Origin: Clostridiales bacterium
GTDB lineage: Bacteria; Bacillota; Clostridia; Oscillospirales; Oscillospiraceae
Reading direction: 5' to 3'
DNA: 49,962 nucleotides
NCBI GenBank assembly: GCA_902363045.1
Contig: CABIYX010000007.1
Location: 44,775 to 94,736 of the forward strand
Shown here: positions 35,408 to 42,605 of the stretch, piece after piece
Layout of the letters: each line of letters opens with the position of its first letter
How positions within the stretch are numbered: position 1 is the first letter of the stretch
Position numbers and translations under genes: made by a program
Notes under the pieces: model-generated
Told to the model about the DNA's origin: nothing
The model's input: only the letters and a program-made list of their open reading frames with translations
Database searches by the model: none

Positions 35408-35484
35408 GGCCAATCTTCCTTTCATTCCCACGCCGTCCTGTCGGCGCTTTATTTAACCTGAACTTACATGTATGCACACGCGTC

Positions 35485-35496
35485 ACTTGCGCAAGT
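35485..35496. promoter_or_regulatory. 12-bp palindrome upstream of the minus-strand surface gene
   Basis: ACTTGCGCAAGT is a perfect palindrome about 80 nt before the ATG at 35407. It is a candidate operator; no clear -10/-35 could be fixed near it. Confidence 0.4.
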
Positions 35497-35608
35497 TACA
35501 CCTTCTTGCACGCGGCGAAGCAGTACTCCATAATCCATCATCGCCCTGATGCCCTGATGGGGTACGTCCCTATACCTGCTCTCATGCGCCGCCCAGATGC
35601 TCTTCGCC

Positions 35609-35836
35609 TTACTGGTCTTGCTCACCGTGGTGTGTCACGCCCTCGTCCGCAAACTCCCACACGCGCGTCATCATCGAGCGCCCGTTTCGCTCCACCTCGG
35701 CCATACTCTCATAACATTTACACCTGTCTCCGTTGGGGTCCCCCATGCAGTCGCCCGCTCCGCCGCGAGCGTAGTTGCTCACATATGCGCTGCAACCAAG
35801 GCACCTGTCGCTGATTCTGTCGAACTCGAAGCACAT
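35609..35836 (-). CDS. Small cysteine-rich protein
   Basis: 75 residues; GAGAAAGAGG lies at good distance before the ATG. Seven cysteines occur in the first 45 residues (CFEF, CLGC, CMGDPNGDRCKC), which suggests a metal-binding fold. No family recognised. It is the last gene of the small minus-strand group from 37314 to 35609. Confidence 0.55.
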   Translation of the reverse strand: MCFEFDRISDRCLGCSAYVSNYARGGAGDCMGDPNGDRCKCYESMAEVERNGRSMMTRVWEFADEGVTHHGEQDQ

Positions 35837-35928
35837 GTCGACCTCTTTCTCGGCATCTCATCCTGAGATTGCCATCCCATGCGGACAAAACCGCCCGTCA
35901 GAACAATTCCTGCTGACCATCGCTCCCC

Positions 35929-36522
35929 TTATGAGAACATCTGCCAGACGATGTGGACCAAGATGAACAGCACGAGCATGAGCGCCGTCCACTTGAGGAA
36001 ATGGAACATGCGGTCGGGCAGCGTGACCATGGCAAGGCGCTCGATGCGGCGTTTGGATTCCAAGGCCATCGTGTCGATGACCTTCTTGCTGCGCTGCGTG
36101 GCCTCGTCTATGTTTCGGAGCGTGATTTCCTCCGCCTTTAACTGAGCCTTGTTCACGCCGTTGAGTGCGGCCTGCTGCATCGCATGCTCATCGTCCTTCG
36201 CTTCCGTGTAGATGCTTTCTACACGTTCCACCATGTTGCGCATCTCGTAGAGCATCTGATTCATCTTCTTCACCGCGCGGGTGATGTCAGCCCGCTGCGC
36301 GATGACGCTCTCTTGAAGCTCTTTCACCGCTCCGATGAGCTGCCTGTCCTCGTTCACCGCATCGTCTTCGTCGCTGACCAGCTTGCGACCGGCATTGCGC
36401 AACTCTCGGGTCTCCGATGATAGGTTGTAAATGCCGCTCTCGTGCTCGACGCGCTCCTCATCGCGTTCCATCTCTTCACCTCGTCTCGCAACTTCCTTGA
36501 TGAGTTCGGCATCAGATGCCAT
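35929..36522 (-). CDS. Coiled-coil protein with C-terminal membrane anchor
   Basis: 197 residues from the ATG at 36522; GAGGAGGGAGG upstream overlaps the end of the preceding gene. The protein is almost wholly charged helix, ending in one membrane segment (ALMLVLFILVHIVWQMF), so it is tail-anchored with its coiled coil in the cytoplasm. Such proteins can tether DNA-processing complexes to the membrane. Its place near the relaxase genes would fit, but no homology supports it. Confidence 0.65.
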   Translation of the reverse strand: MASDAELIKEVARRGEEMERDEERVEHESGIYNLSSETRELRNAGRKLVSDEDDAVNEDRQLIGAVKELQESVIAQRADITRAVKKMNQMLYEMRNMVERVESIYTEAKDDEHAMQQAALNGVNKAQLKAEEITLRNIDEATQRSKKVIDTMALESKRRIERLAMVTLPDRMFHFLKWTALMLVLFILVHIVWQMFS

Positions 36523-36742
36523 CCGGCGAACCTCCCTCCTCAATCATTCTCGTTCGGGTCTGGAAACCTCCTTCAATGCGGCTAATGTGCATAAAGTTCT
36601 GCAACGCATCCATCACGGCAAGGGCGGTCTGCCCTTCTTCGCATTGCGATACGCAGTGCCAGTCGCTCGACGGTTGCCCGAGCGTATCTGTGCGCTGCAC
36701 CTCCACCACCCATGTACCGACTTCCTTCTTATTCGCCGTCAC
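36512..36742 (-). CDS. Small hypothetical protein
   Basis: 76 residues, GTG start overlapping the stop of the upstream gene (GTGA) with GGAGG before it. It ends 11 nt inside the next gene. Short strand-rich start (GTWVVEVQRTDTLGQP) then a helix. No known family. Tight overlaps on both sides show it is part of one operon; a possible internal promoter lies at 36784. Confidence 0.58.
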   Translation of the reverse strand: MTANKKEVGTWVVEVQRTDTLGQPSSDWHCVSQCEEGQTALAVMDALQNFMHISRIEGGFQTRTRMIEEGGSPDGI

Positions 36743-37011
36743 TCGCTATCATCCTCCATGCGTTCTCCTTTCCCAATGCTATTATTATAGCATACTATTT
36801 TTATAGATTGCTGTCTATCTTTCAACTCAGAAATCTCAGCCCTCATCGAGTAGATGTTTCCCAAGATGAAGGCGATGCCGAACTGAACCATGGGCATCGT
36901 TGCTCCCGACGCATCGCCTGACAGCAACCTTGCGGCGGCGACAGCAACCCATATTCCGGCAACGACATGCCATAGAACCGACTGGAATCGAAGCTCCTTC
37001 ATCCCCGCCAC
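36739..37011 (-). CDS. Small membrane protein with cytoplasmic helix
   Basis: About 90 residues. The GTG at 37011 abuts the stop of the upstream gene; an ATG at 37002 is the alternative. Two hydrophobic segments (VLWHVVAGIWVAVAAARLL and MVQFGIAFILGNIYSM) are followed by a charged helix. No known family. Part of the 37314-35929 operon. Confidence 0.58.
   Translation of the reverse strand: MAGMKELRFQSVLWHVVAGIWVAVAAARLLSGDASGATMPMVQFGIAFILGNIYSMRAEISELKDRQQSIKIVCYNNSIGKGERMEDDSE
36784..36792 (-). promoter_or_regulatory. Extended -10 promoter, shared-type (minus strand)
   Basis: Minus-strand sequence TAGTATGCTATAAT with TATAAT at 36784-36789 and the extending TGC upstream. It lies inside the end of the 36739-37011 gene, about 42 nt before the GTG at 36742. 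It matches promoters at 37361, 43873 and 44546. Confidence 0.5.
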
Positions 37012-37314
37012 CTACCTCCAATACCTGAACGGGTCACGCCACATGTTCGCAACCAAAGCGCCGATGGTCGCATCCGGGCAGGCTTCCGCGAACAGTTTCT
37101 TCGTCGGCTTCACCCCATCGCGCTCCCACATCTTTTTCAGGACTCCCATAGTGACGAAGATAGTGTCCACAGCGTCATCCGGCGTAAGGAAGTAGTCTTT
37201 CCCGCCATAGATGAAGAGCGTACCGATGACGGCTTCCCGCCGCACTCTGTTCAAGATGACATATGTGGCATGGCTCCATGCTTTCCTTCGCCGCCCCTCG
37301 ATGATGTTCCCCAT
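37012..37314 (-). CDS. Hypothetical protein, first gene of the small operon
   Basis: 100 residues, basic N-terminus (GRRRKAWSHATYVILNRVRRE) followed by a mixed domain ending WRDPFRYWR. No membrane segment or known motif. It is the first gene after the promoter/operator at 37350-37389. Confidence 0.58.
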   Translation of the reverse strand: MGNIIEGRRRKAWSHATYVILNRVRREAVIGTLFIYGGKDYFLTPDDAVDTIFVTMGVLKKMWERDGVKPTKKLFAEACPDATIGALVANMWRDPFRYWR

Positions 37315-37349
37315 GTCCTAACTCCATAACCGCTAAGGTTCATCTCCAT

Positions 37350-37389
37350 CCAATACTAGCATTATAGCAAACTACAATGCTAGTATTGG
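37350..37389 (-). promoter_or_regulatory. Promoter embedded in a perfect 14-bp inverted repeat
   Basis: CCAATACTAGCATT (37350-37363) and AATGCTAGTATTGG (37376-37389) are exact inverted copies separated by 12 bp. On the minus strand the extended -10 TGCTATAAT sits at the junction (TATAAT at 37361-37366), so the repeat covers the whole core promoter of the operon starting at 37314. A repressor dimer binding here would block it. As RNA it could also form a hairpin for the relaxase transcript ending at 37424. Confidence 0.72.
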
Positions 37390-37423
37390 ACTATCCTTTC
37401 ATTTTTCACATCTGGAAGATGCG

Positions 37424-38695
37424 TCAGCGGTCGGCCTTGCGTTCCGTCTCGCGGGAACCCTTCTCGATGGATTGCTGCGCACGGCTTGGCTGGCTGCTGG
37501 AACCGCCAGCGGCTCCACTGCCCTTCGGCTTGCGCGTGTACGGAACTTCCGATGCCATCTTGACGCGCAGCTCGTCGCCGCCGCGCCAATAAGCCAGCAT
37601 CGTGCGCTTCACGTCTTGGTCGCCTGCAATCTCCTCCGGCGGTCTCTTGAACTTGAGCTTCGGGAACTCCTCTAGCTTGGTGCCCTTCATCTGATGTGCC
37701 ATCTTGCGGTAGTCGATGTAGCTCCTCTTGATGGACGCGAGATAGCGTTCCTTGAGGGAGGCTATACGCTCCCGCTCCGCCTTCTCCGCCGCCCTCTCTG
37801 CAAGAACCGCTGCACCCTTTGCCTCGATGGCGGCACCCACGTTATCGAGGAATCTGTTTTCCAATCCATTCTGGTTCAAGTCAGCGTCTAGCTTCGCCAA
37901 CGAGAACGAATACCTGTTGTTGTCCTTGTCGGTAACGTAGAGTTTCCCTTTACGGAACTGGGTATCCACACCCCAACCCTCAAGCATCTCACGATACTCG
38001 TAGATGTTTCCCGCTCGCTCCGCTGCGATGCGGCACAGCTCGCGGAGGTTCTTCTTGTACGACTTGCCTCCCCGGCCTTCGATTTCTTTCTCGACCTTCG
38101 AGGGCTGCTTCTTGTGGACGGTGGAATTGCGCTCATCGCGTTCGACTTGCTTCAACTCCCACTTGCCATCCATCTCACGGATACGCTTTGCACGTTCGAC
38201 CTTAGCGGTCTTGCTGAGACCTTCGGCGAGTCGCTTGCCGTTAGATAAGTCCGAACGGTTGATGACCATATGGACGGCGTACCGATGGGTCTTGTCCTCC
38301 TTGCAGTATTCGTTGTGCAGAGCGAACACGACCTCTTGATTCGGGTAAAACTTCTCGGCGTATTCTTTCGCGTAACGCATACAGTCTTCCGGCGAGAGCT
38401 TGCCGCCGTTGATGTCGCACTCATCAGGATTGAACCCGAGAATCTGATGGTACATTATCGTGTTCTTCGCCTGCTTGAGTTCACCGGTCTTCTTATCGCG
38501 GATGCGGCGGGCGGCCTTGTCGTGGCCGAAGGTTTTCCGGGTGGCTTCCATGTAGCTCGCCCACCGCTTCAAATCCGCGCACTCCTCCATGTTCTGCGAA
38601 TCGCGCAGGAGAACTTTGCGGTCATCATTGATATAGGCGCGGAGGTTCCTCTGATGCCCTTTCTCCGTCACTGCACGCTGCTTGATGATGGTCAT
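37424..38695 (-). CDS. Relaxase / mobilization nuclease
   Basis: 423 residues. The N-terminal half has MYHQILGFNPDE (His83) and HRYAVHMVINRSD (His137, His142, Asn146), the histidine arrangement of MOB relaxases of the MobA/VirD2 superfamily. A tyrosine near the N-terminus was not fixed with certainty. The C-terminal half is basic and helical with a low-complexity end (SGAAGGSSSQPSRAQQ). It nicks oriT and pilots the strand through the channel. GGGAGGTGAT precedes the ATG. MobC at 39997 is its likely relaxosome partner. Confidence 0.83.
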   Translation of the reverse strand: MTIIKQRAVTEKGHQRNLRAYINDDRKVLLRDSQNMEECADLKRWASYMEATRKTFGHDKAARRIRDKKTGELKQAKNTIMYHQILGFNPDECDINGGKLSPEDCMRYAKEYAEKFYPNQEVVFALHNEYCKEDKTHRYAVHMVINRSDLSNGKRLAEGLSKTAKVERAKRIREMDGKWELKQVERDERNSTVHKKQPSKVEKEIEGRGGKSYKKNLRELCRIAAERAGNIYEYREMLEGWGVDTQFRKGKLYVTDKDNNRYSFSLAKLDADLNQNGLENRFLDNVGAAIEAKGAAVLAERAAEKAERERIASLKERYLASIKRSYIDYRKMAHQMKGTKLEEFPKLKFKRPPEEIAGDQDVKRTMLAYWRGGDELRVKMASEVPYTRKPKGSGAAGGSSSQPSRAQQSIEKGSRETERKADR

Positions 38696-38782
38696 GCTCT
38701 ATCACCTCCCATCCGGGCATCGCTTTCCACATCGTTCTCTGCGGATGGGTTCGCTCTACCCCTCTTCAACTACACTCTACCC

Positions 38783-38998
38783 CTATGACCAATATATGAC
38801 CGTGCGCCCACAACGCGGACACTTTACTGGCAATCCGTTTAGCACGCGCCGTTCGTCTAGGCCGTAACCTTTAACAAATGTATAGCCGCACTTTGAACAC
38901 TCGTACTAATACAGCGTCGCGTCGCGCTTCCTGATGAACTTGCGTTTTGTCTTAACGGTGCAAAACGCATCGTCTTGCGGCTGGATGGTGATGAGCAT
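38783..38998 (-). pseudogene. Small zinc-ribbon gene interrupted by an amber codon
   Basis: From the ATG at 38998, which overlaps the previous stop (TAATG), the frame runs 71 codons but has TAG at codon 31 (38906-38908). Beyond it the same frame encodes CSKCGYTFVKGYG and KCPRCGRTVIYWS, two CxxC pairs of a zinc ribbon. Because the zinc motif lies in frame after the stop, this looks like a nonsense mutation (or sequencing error) in a real gene. No start codon is well placed to rescue the second half. Confidence 0.65.
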
Positions 38999-39627
38999 TA
39001 GGAAACCGACTTCCAGTATTTCGATGGTTGCTTCTCATGAATCTTAGAGACAGCCTTACCCTTCTCGACCTGTCTCAGTCCCCACTCATCGTCCATCTGA
39101 CGAATACGATTCACTCGCTTGTGCATCGCGGTCGTTCCATTTCCCTCATCGAGACGCTTACCGCTCGATAGGTCGCTGCGATTGATAAGCAGGTGCGCGA
39201 TATACCTCGATGTGCCGTCGGCTTCGCAGGAATCCATGAGCACTGCAAATGCGATTTCCTGATTCGGGTAGTAACGCTCGGCGTACTCCTTTGTGTAGCG
39301 CATGCAGTCCTCCGGCGAGAGCTTCCCACCGTTGATGTCGCACTCGTCGGGCAGGAAGGAGAGCGCCTGATGGTACATGATGGTGTTCTTGGCGGGCACC
39401 ATCTTTCCCGTCTTCTTGTCGCGCATACGCCGGGATGGCTTGTCGTGGCCGTACATCTTCCGCGTTGTCTCCATATAGGAATCCCATTTTTCCCAGTTCG
39501 AGAAATCGAGACCGTGCCACGGGATGTTCTGCTCATCGCGAAGCAGGATGCGTGTGTCCTCGTTCATCAGCCTCCGCATGTTGCCACGGGTCGCGTTCGT
39601 GATTCCCCATTGACGGATGATAGTCAT
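38998..39627 (-). CDS. Short relaxase paralogue, probably inactive
   Basis: 209 residues, closely similar to residues 1-205 of the relaxase at 37424 (shared DECDINGGKLSPEDCMRY and LINRSDLS), ending where the paralogue continues into its basic half. The first histidine of the HxxxxH motif is serine here (SRYIAHLLINRSD, Ser140), although MYHQ is kept. GGAGGTGG precedes the ATG. It may be a decaying duplicate or a helper that binds oriT without nicking. Confidence 0.75.
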   Translation of the reverse strand: MTIIRQWGITNATRGNMRRLMNEDTRILLRDEQNIPWHGLDFSNWEKWDSYMETTRKMYGHDKPSRRMRDKKTGKMVPAKNTIMYHQALSFLPDECDINGGKLSPEDCMRYTKEYAERYYPNQEIAFAVLMDSCEADGTSRYIAHLLINRSDLSSGKRLDEGNGTTAMHKRVNRIRQMDDEWGLRQVEKGKAVSKIHEKQPSKYWKSVS

Positions 39628-39630
39628 GCC

Positions 39631-39954
39631 CTATGCCACCTCCGCTTTTTTATCGTCATAGTATTTCTGAATCTTCACCATCAGCTCATCGCGGTCAACA
39701 GTCTCAAGGGCAATCCCAAGCAGACACCTCGCTTTATCGGATGTACTTTCATCCACTTCGTACATCTCGACCAGACCACGGAGATTGAAGTTATAAGCTC
39801 CCGTGAACCAAAGTTTCTTTTCGCTATCAAATCCGCAATGGCAATACTTGGCAAAACTCCGCGCCATATAAGGAACCTTCAGATATATTCGTTCGTCTTC
39901 TGCCAACGGCGGCAACGGAGATTCAATAAGTCGTTTCACATAGTTCCGGTGCAT
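39631..39954 (-). CDS. DUF5710-like small protein
   Basis: 107 residues. Residues 20-65 follow the DUF5710 pattern, R-x-Y-L-x-V-P then a helix, then W/F-D-x-x-K-K-x-W: here RIYLKVPYMARSFAKYCHC then FDSEKKLWFTGAYN. The domain is common in mobile-element and primase-like proteins and may bind nucleic acid. The gene lies 3 nt from the relaxase paralogue and follows MobC, so it belongs to the mobilization operon. Confidence 0.65.
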   Translation of the reverse strand: MHRNYVKRLIESPLPPLAEDERIYLKVPYMARSFAKYCHCGFDSEKKLWFTGAYNFNLRGLVEMYEVDESTSDKARCLLGIALETVDRDELMVKIQKYYDDKKAEVA

Positions 39955-39996
39955 GCCTTTCCCTTCTGGTGTCGCTGATACAACTAATCAGCGAAC

Positions 39997-40407
39997 TTAC
40001 AAATCTTCACTTTCATCTTCCTCGTCATCCGGCATCTCTAAACTGACGATGACGTTCCTCGCTCGTGTCTCCTCTTCCAAAGACCTGAGCGCCGCCTTCG
40101 CTTCCAAAAAAACGGCTCGCTCGTTTTCGAGAATCGGGATGACCCGATTCTCGTTGAAGGCATCGAGACCGTAAGTGTTCAGGAACTTCATAAGCTGATT
40201 GAGGTTGACACCGTGTTTGTGAATCTCGAAGACCATCTTCCTGAGCGGAACGATGTCAATGACATTGATGCTCAGGTCGTCAGAATGGATAAGCGTGTGG
40301 CGCACAAGTTCCGAAGGTGTCATCCCATATTTTTTTGCCTTGCGCTTGAGAGTTTCCTTTTCCTTTGCGGTTAGCCTCAGCTCGAAGCGCATCGTCTTGT
40401 TGCCCAT
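39997..40407 (-). CDS. mobC: MobC-like relaxosome protein
   Basis: 136 residues. An N-terminal ribbon-helix-helix segment (RFELRLTAKEKETLKRKAKKYG, then TPSELVRHTLI) is followed by the MobC signature HKHGVNLNQLMKFLNTYG and an acidic C-terminal helix (DDEEDESEDL). MobC binds near oriT and helps the relaxase open the nick site. GAAGGAGGG precedes the ATG. It is the first gene of the mobilization operon, so oriT most likely lies just upstream (40408-40970). Confidence 0.83.
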   Translation of the reverse strand: MGNKTMRFELRLTAKEKETLKRKAKKYGMTPSELVRHTLIHSDDLSINVIDIVPLRKMVFEIHKHGVNLNQLMKFLNTYGLDAFNENRVIPILENERAVFLEAKAALRSLEEETRARNVIVSLEMPDDEEDESEDL

Positions 40408-40451
40408 GTTCTCATTCCCTCCTTCCGGTTTCGTAAAAGAGCGAAACAGCA

Positions 40452-40469
40452 GACGGTGCCGCCACCGTC
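40452..40469. repeat. Hairpin with GGTG-CCGC-CACC tip, copy 1
   Basis: GACGGTG, loop CCGC, CACCGTC. The 12-base tip GGTGCCGCCACC recurs at 40729 and 40802 on different stems. Confidence 0.85.
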
Positions 40470-40558
40470 CATAAGGAACACGAAATGAGCCGCCGCGTTC
40501 GCCAATCTCGGAACATAGCAGACCCTAAGTCGCCTCGGTTCCGTCCCAGCGGAGCGCC

Positions 40559-40589
40559 CTTTCGGAAGGCTCCTAAAGCCGTCCGAAAG
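40559..40589. repeat. Inverted repeat with internal mismatch
   Basis: CTTTCGGA (40559-40566) pairs with TCCGAAAG (40582-40589), then GGCT with AGCC, loop CCTAA. Confidence 0.75.
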
Positions 40590-40604
40590 CAAGATAGAAG
40601 GGGA

Positions 40605-40635
40605 CGTACAAGTGCGGTTTTGCCGCATTTGTACG
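40605..40635. repeat. 13-bp inverted repeat, best oriT hairpin candidate
   Basis: CGTACAAGTGCGG (40605-40617), loop TTTTG, CCGCATTTGTACG (40623-40635), with one G-T position. Imperfect inverted repeats of this size beside the nick site are typical relaxase-binding elements. Confidence 0.6.
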
Positions 40636-40681
40636 GACACTTCTCACATCTTGCAACTCGAAGAGCGACCTTGGTCGGTGA

Positions 40682-40702
40682 GCACTGATATTTTATCAGT
40701 GC
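40682..40702. repeat. 9-bp inverted repeat
   Basis: GCACTGATA (40682-40690), TTT, TATCAGTGC (40694-40702), perfect. Confidence 0.75.
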
Positions 40703-40706
40703 GAGA

Positions 40707-40762
40707 GCCTTTCCGGCATGAAAATAGGGGTGCCGCCACCCCTGTTTTCGGGTCGGAAAGGC
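40707..40762. repeat. Long composite hairpin with GGTG-CCGC-CACC tip, copy 2
   Basis: Nested arms: GCCTTTCCG/CGGAAAGGC outside, GAAAA/TTTTC in the middle, AGGGGTG/CACCCCT inside (40726-40743) with loop CCGC. Confidence 0.82.
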
Positions 40763-40791
40763 GGGTCTCCCGGAGCCATGCGCAGGGAGAC

Positions 40792-40823
40792 AGAAAGGCT
40801 GGGTGCCGCCACCCAGCCTTTCT
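40792..40823. repeat. Perfect 14-bp hairpin with GGTG-CCGC-CACC tip, copy 3
   Basis: AGAAAGGCTGGGTG (40792-40805), loop CCGC, CACCCAGCCTTTCT (40810-40823). No T-run on either strand, so it is not a standard terminator. Confidence 0.88.
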
Positions 40824-40970
40824 CAAATCCTCACAGCGAAGACAACGATGATTTGTTTTGACGGCTCCGACAAAATCAAAAGCGTCTCAGAGTCGAAAGC
40901 GGTTATGCGCAGTTCGGGAAACCGCCGTCTCCATCATCCTCGTTTCTCGCATCTGTCATTTCAATTCCCC

Positions 40971-41438
40971 TTAATCGAGCGGTTCGGCATAAACGACACG
41001 GCAGTAGCCGTTCTTGGAACGGTCGCCTTCCTTTGGCGGGTCGTTGTGCTTATAGAGCATCATGTGCTTGCCGACCCACTGGTTCTTCCCATCATCGTCG
41101 TAGCGATTCCAGATGGCGTTGGTCACCCTTCCGAAGAGGCGGTCTGTCAAGAGCAGTGTCTTGATGTCCTTCTCTTCATGCTCCTTCGTCGCAAGCTCGC
41201 GGTAATGGATGTTGAAATACCCGGCATCGAATTTCGTCTTCTCGAATGTGACACTCAGAATCTCCGCGCGAATCGGCACGGCCATGGCGATGCGGTATGC
41301 TGGTGACTTCTCCCATTCCGCACTCGCGATGTCACGGGCGCACAGACCGACCTCGAACAGCGAAGGCTTTCCGCCCATCTTCAAAGCGGCGGTCATGTAT
41401 GCCGTCGGGAGGATTTCGTGATAGCGCTGTTCATCCAT
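40971..41438 (-). CDS. Hypothetical protein upstream of the oriT-like region
   Basis: 155 residues from the ATG at 41438 (GAGAAGGGA upstream). Mixed alpha/beta; segments RYHEILPTAYMTAALKMGG and FDAGYFNIHYRELATKEHEE. No membrane segment and no family recognised. It is the last gene of the minus-strand group that begins near the IHF-like gene. Confidence 0.62.
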   Translation of the reverse strand: MDEQRYHEILPTAYMTAALKMGGKPSLFEVGLCARDIASAEWEKSPAYRIAMAVPIRAEILSVTFEKTKFDAGYFNIHYRELATKEHEEKDIKTLLLTDRLFGRVTNAIWNRYDDDGKNQWVGKHMMLYKHNDPPKEGDRSKNGYCRVVYAEPLD

Positions 41439-41518
41439 TGCTGTTTCCCTTCTCTGTTGACCTTGCATTGAGAAAATGGCACCCTACCGGATGCCCCTCT
41501 TCGATTGATGAACGGAAT

Positions 41519-41845
41519 CTAGTGAACAGCGCGAGAACGGTACTCCTCGCCCTTGGCGATGAGCTGTTCGCGCTGGCGGCATCCGAGTCCTCCCACCGTG
41601 CGGTTCTGGGGGATACCAAGCTCAAGCATAAGGCTCTTCGCATTAGCGTCCCCCACGCCGGGGATGCTCTTGATGAACTGCGTGACGCGCATCTTCTGAG
41701 CGCAGTCCTCACCCATGGCCTCCTCGACGGAGACCGTGCCGGACTTAAAGCGACTTTTGAGCATCGCGCGTTCGCGCCGCACCTGCATCGCTCGCTCCAA
41801 CGCAGCGTTGCGCTCCTCCTCGGTCAGCTTCGGCAACTTATTCAT
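41519..41845 (-). CDS. Actinobacterial integration host factor-like protein (mIHF)
   Basis: 108 residues from the ATG at 41845. It has the mIHF layout: an N-terminal basic helix (RNAALERAMQVRRERAMLKSR), a linker with VSVEEAM, then a helix-turn-helix/S13-like end (SIPGVGDANAKSLMLELGI, GLGCRQREQL). Actinobacterial IHF binds and bends DNA and is usually a single chromosomal gene. A copy on an element next to oriT suggests shaping of the transfer or replication complex. It is also the best lineage marker in the window. The start overlaps the end of the upstream gene by 8 nt. Confidence 0.8.
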   Translation of the reverse strand: MNKLPKLTEEERNAALERAMQVRRERAMLKSRFKSGTVSVEEAMGEDCAQKMRVTQFIKSIPGVGDANAKSLMLELGIPQNRTVGGLGCRQREQLIAKGEEYRSRAVH

Positions 41846-42110
41846 GACCTTCTTCTCCAATCTCCCCTGCCGGGGTCTGCTTCCTCTTCTTCAATCTCCA
41901 ACGCCGGTTCGATATTGATTTCATCGAGCGCTCAATCAGTGGGGATAGCTCACTATCTGGAATCACATGAGCCAAGACCAGAGCATCCTCGGCCTGCGTC
42001 CACTGATGCGGCTCATATAGGAAGGCCGTCTTCCCGTAATAGCGCTTGTGGTCACTTCGCTTCCGTTTGCGCCATTTTTCGGTATTGCTACCGCAGTTCC
42101 TCTTGCTCAC
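41838..42110 (-). CDS. Basic protein with SANT/Myb-like helix-turn-helix
   Basis: 90 residues if it starts at the GTG at 42110, which overlaps the previous stop as GTGA; a longer frame to 42176 would overlap that gene by 70 nt. Very basic N-terminus (KWRKRKRSDHKRYY). The segment PHQWTQAEDALVLAH...IERSMKSISNRRWRLKKR has the tryptophan/acidic/basic spacing of SANT/Myb-like DNA-binding helices. Probably binds DNA; target unknown. Confidence 0.62.
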   Translation of the reverse strand: MSKRNCGSNTEKWRKRKRSDHKRYYGKTAFLYEPHQWTQAEDALVLAHVIPDSELSPLIERSMKSISNRRWRLKKRKQTPAGEIGEEGHE

Positions 42111-42385
42111 ACATTTAGGTCGTCCGCTCCTTGAATGGCGACCCCCTCCTCTGCCGGAACGAGCCACGTCCTCCATTTCGATGTCACATGTCCGGCTGCG
42201 CGATACGCCGCACGAAAGTTGCAGACGATGCAGATTCGCCCATCGCAGCCCCGCGCGACACCGATGACCGTGCCGATACCGAACTTCTGCGAGGCAATCT
42301 TCCCTCCGAGCCGGTACCTGTTGCCGTAAGCGTCGCGCGGTAGCTCGCGGATGTATTTCCCGATGCGATGCCCCTCGGAATCCAT
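42107..42385 (-). CDS. Hypothetical small basic protein
   Basis: 92 residues from the ATG at 42385 (AGGGAGG upstream). Contains GGKIASQKFGIGTVIGVARG, suggestive of a small beta-barrel, and two cysteines (RICIVC). No family recognised. Lies between the RHH/ParA pair and the SANT-like gene. Confidence 0.58.
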   Translation of the reverse strand: MDSEGHRIGKYIRELPRDAYGNRYRLGGKIASQKFGIGTVIGVARGCDGRICIVCNFRAAYRAAGHVTSKWRTWLVPAEEGVAIQGADDLNV

Positions 42386-42395
42386 GGGAACCTCC

Positions 42396-42605
42396 CTAGT
42401 CAAGCTCGGCTTCGAGCAGACGGCGGACGAGCGCAGTCAGGCTCTCTCCCGTCTCGACATGATGCAAGCGAGCCTTCGTGCGCAGCGACGCGGGGATGCG
42501 GACATTGATGCTCACAAGCTCCTCCTCCGCCTGCGCGTTCTGGATGACGGACTGCTCGTGCTTGGACTTCTTCGCGGAAGCCATGAAAGCATTGGCATTA
42601 GGCAT
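42396..42605 (-). CDS. Ribbon-helix-helix partner of ParA
   Basis: 69 residues from the ATG at 42605, overlapping the end of parA by 8 nt. Residues 30-65, SINVRIPASLRTKARLHH then GESLTALVRRLLEAEL, form a standard ribbon-helix-helix DNA-binding fold. Directly after a small ParA, this is the usual centromere-binding partner (ParG/ParB-like) that also represses the operon. Confidence 0.8.
   Translation of the reverse strand: MPNANAFMASAKKSKHEQSVIQNAQAEEELVSINVRIPASLRTKARLHHVETGESLTALVRRLLEAELD

Larger units (their letters stand above)
40408..40970. other. Hairpin-rich non-coding region, probable oriT
   Basis: 563 bp without a convincing gene, directly upstream of mobC. It holds six strong inverted repeats: 40452-40469, 40559-40589, 40605-40635, 40682-40702, 40707-40762 and 40792-40823. 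Position and structure fit an origin of transfer. The nick site cannot be named by eye. Confidence 0.65.

Noticed and set aside
34340..35461. 373-codon plus-strand frame over the 34190 gene
   Set aside because: The minus-strand gene has a proper start, membrane span and zinc ribbon; the plus frame has no binding site.
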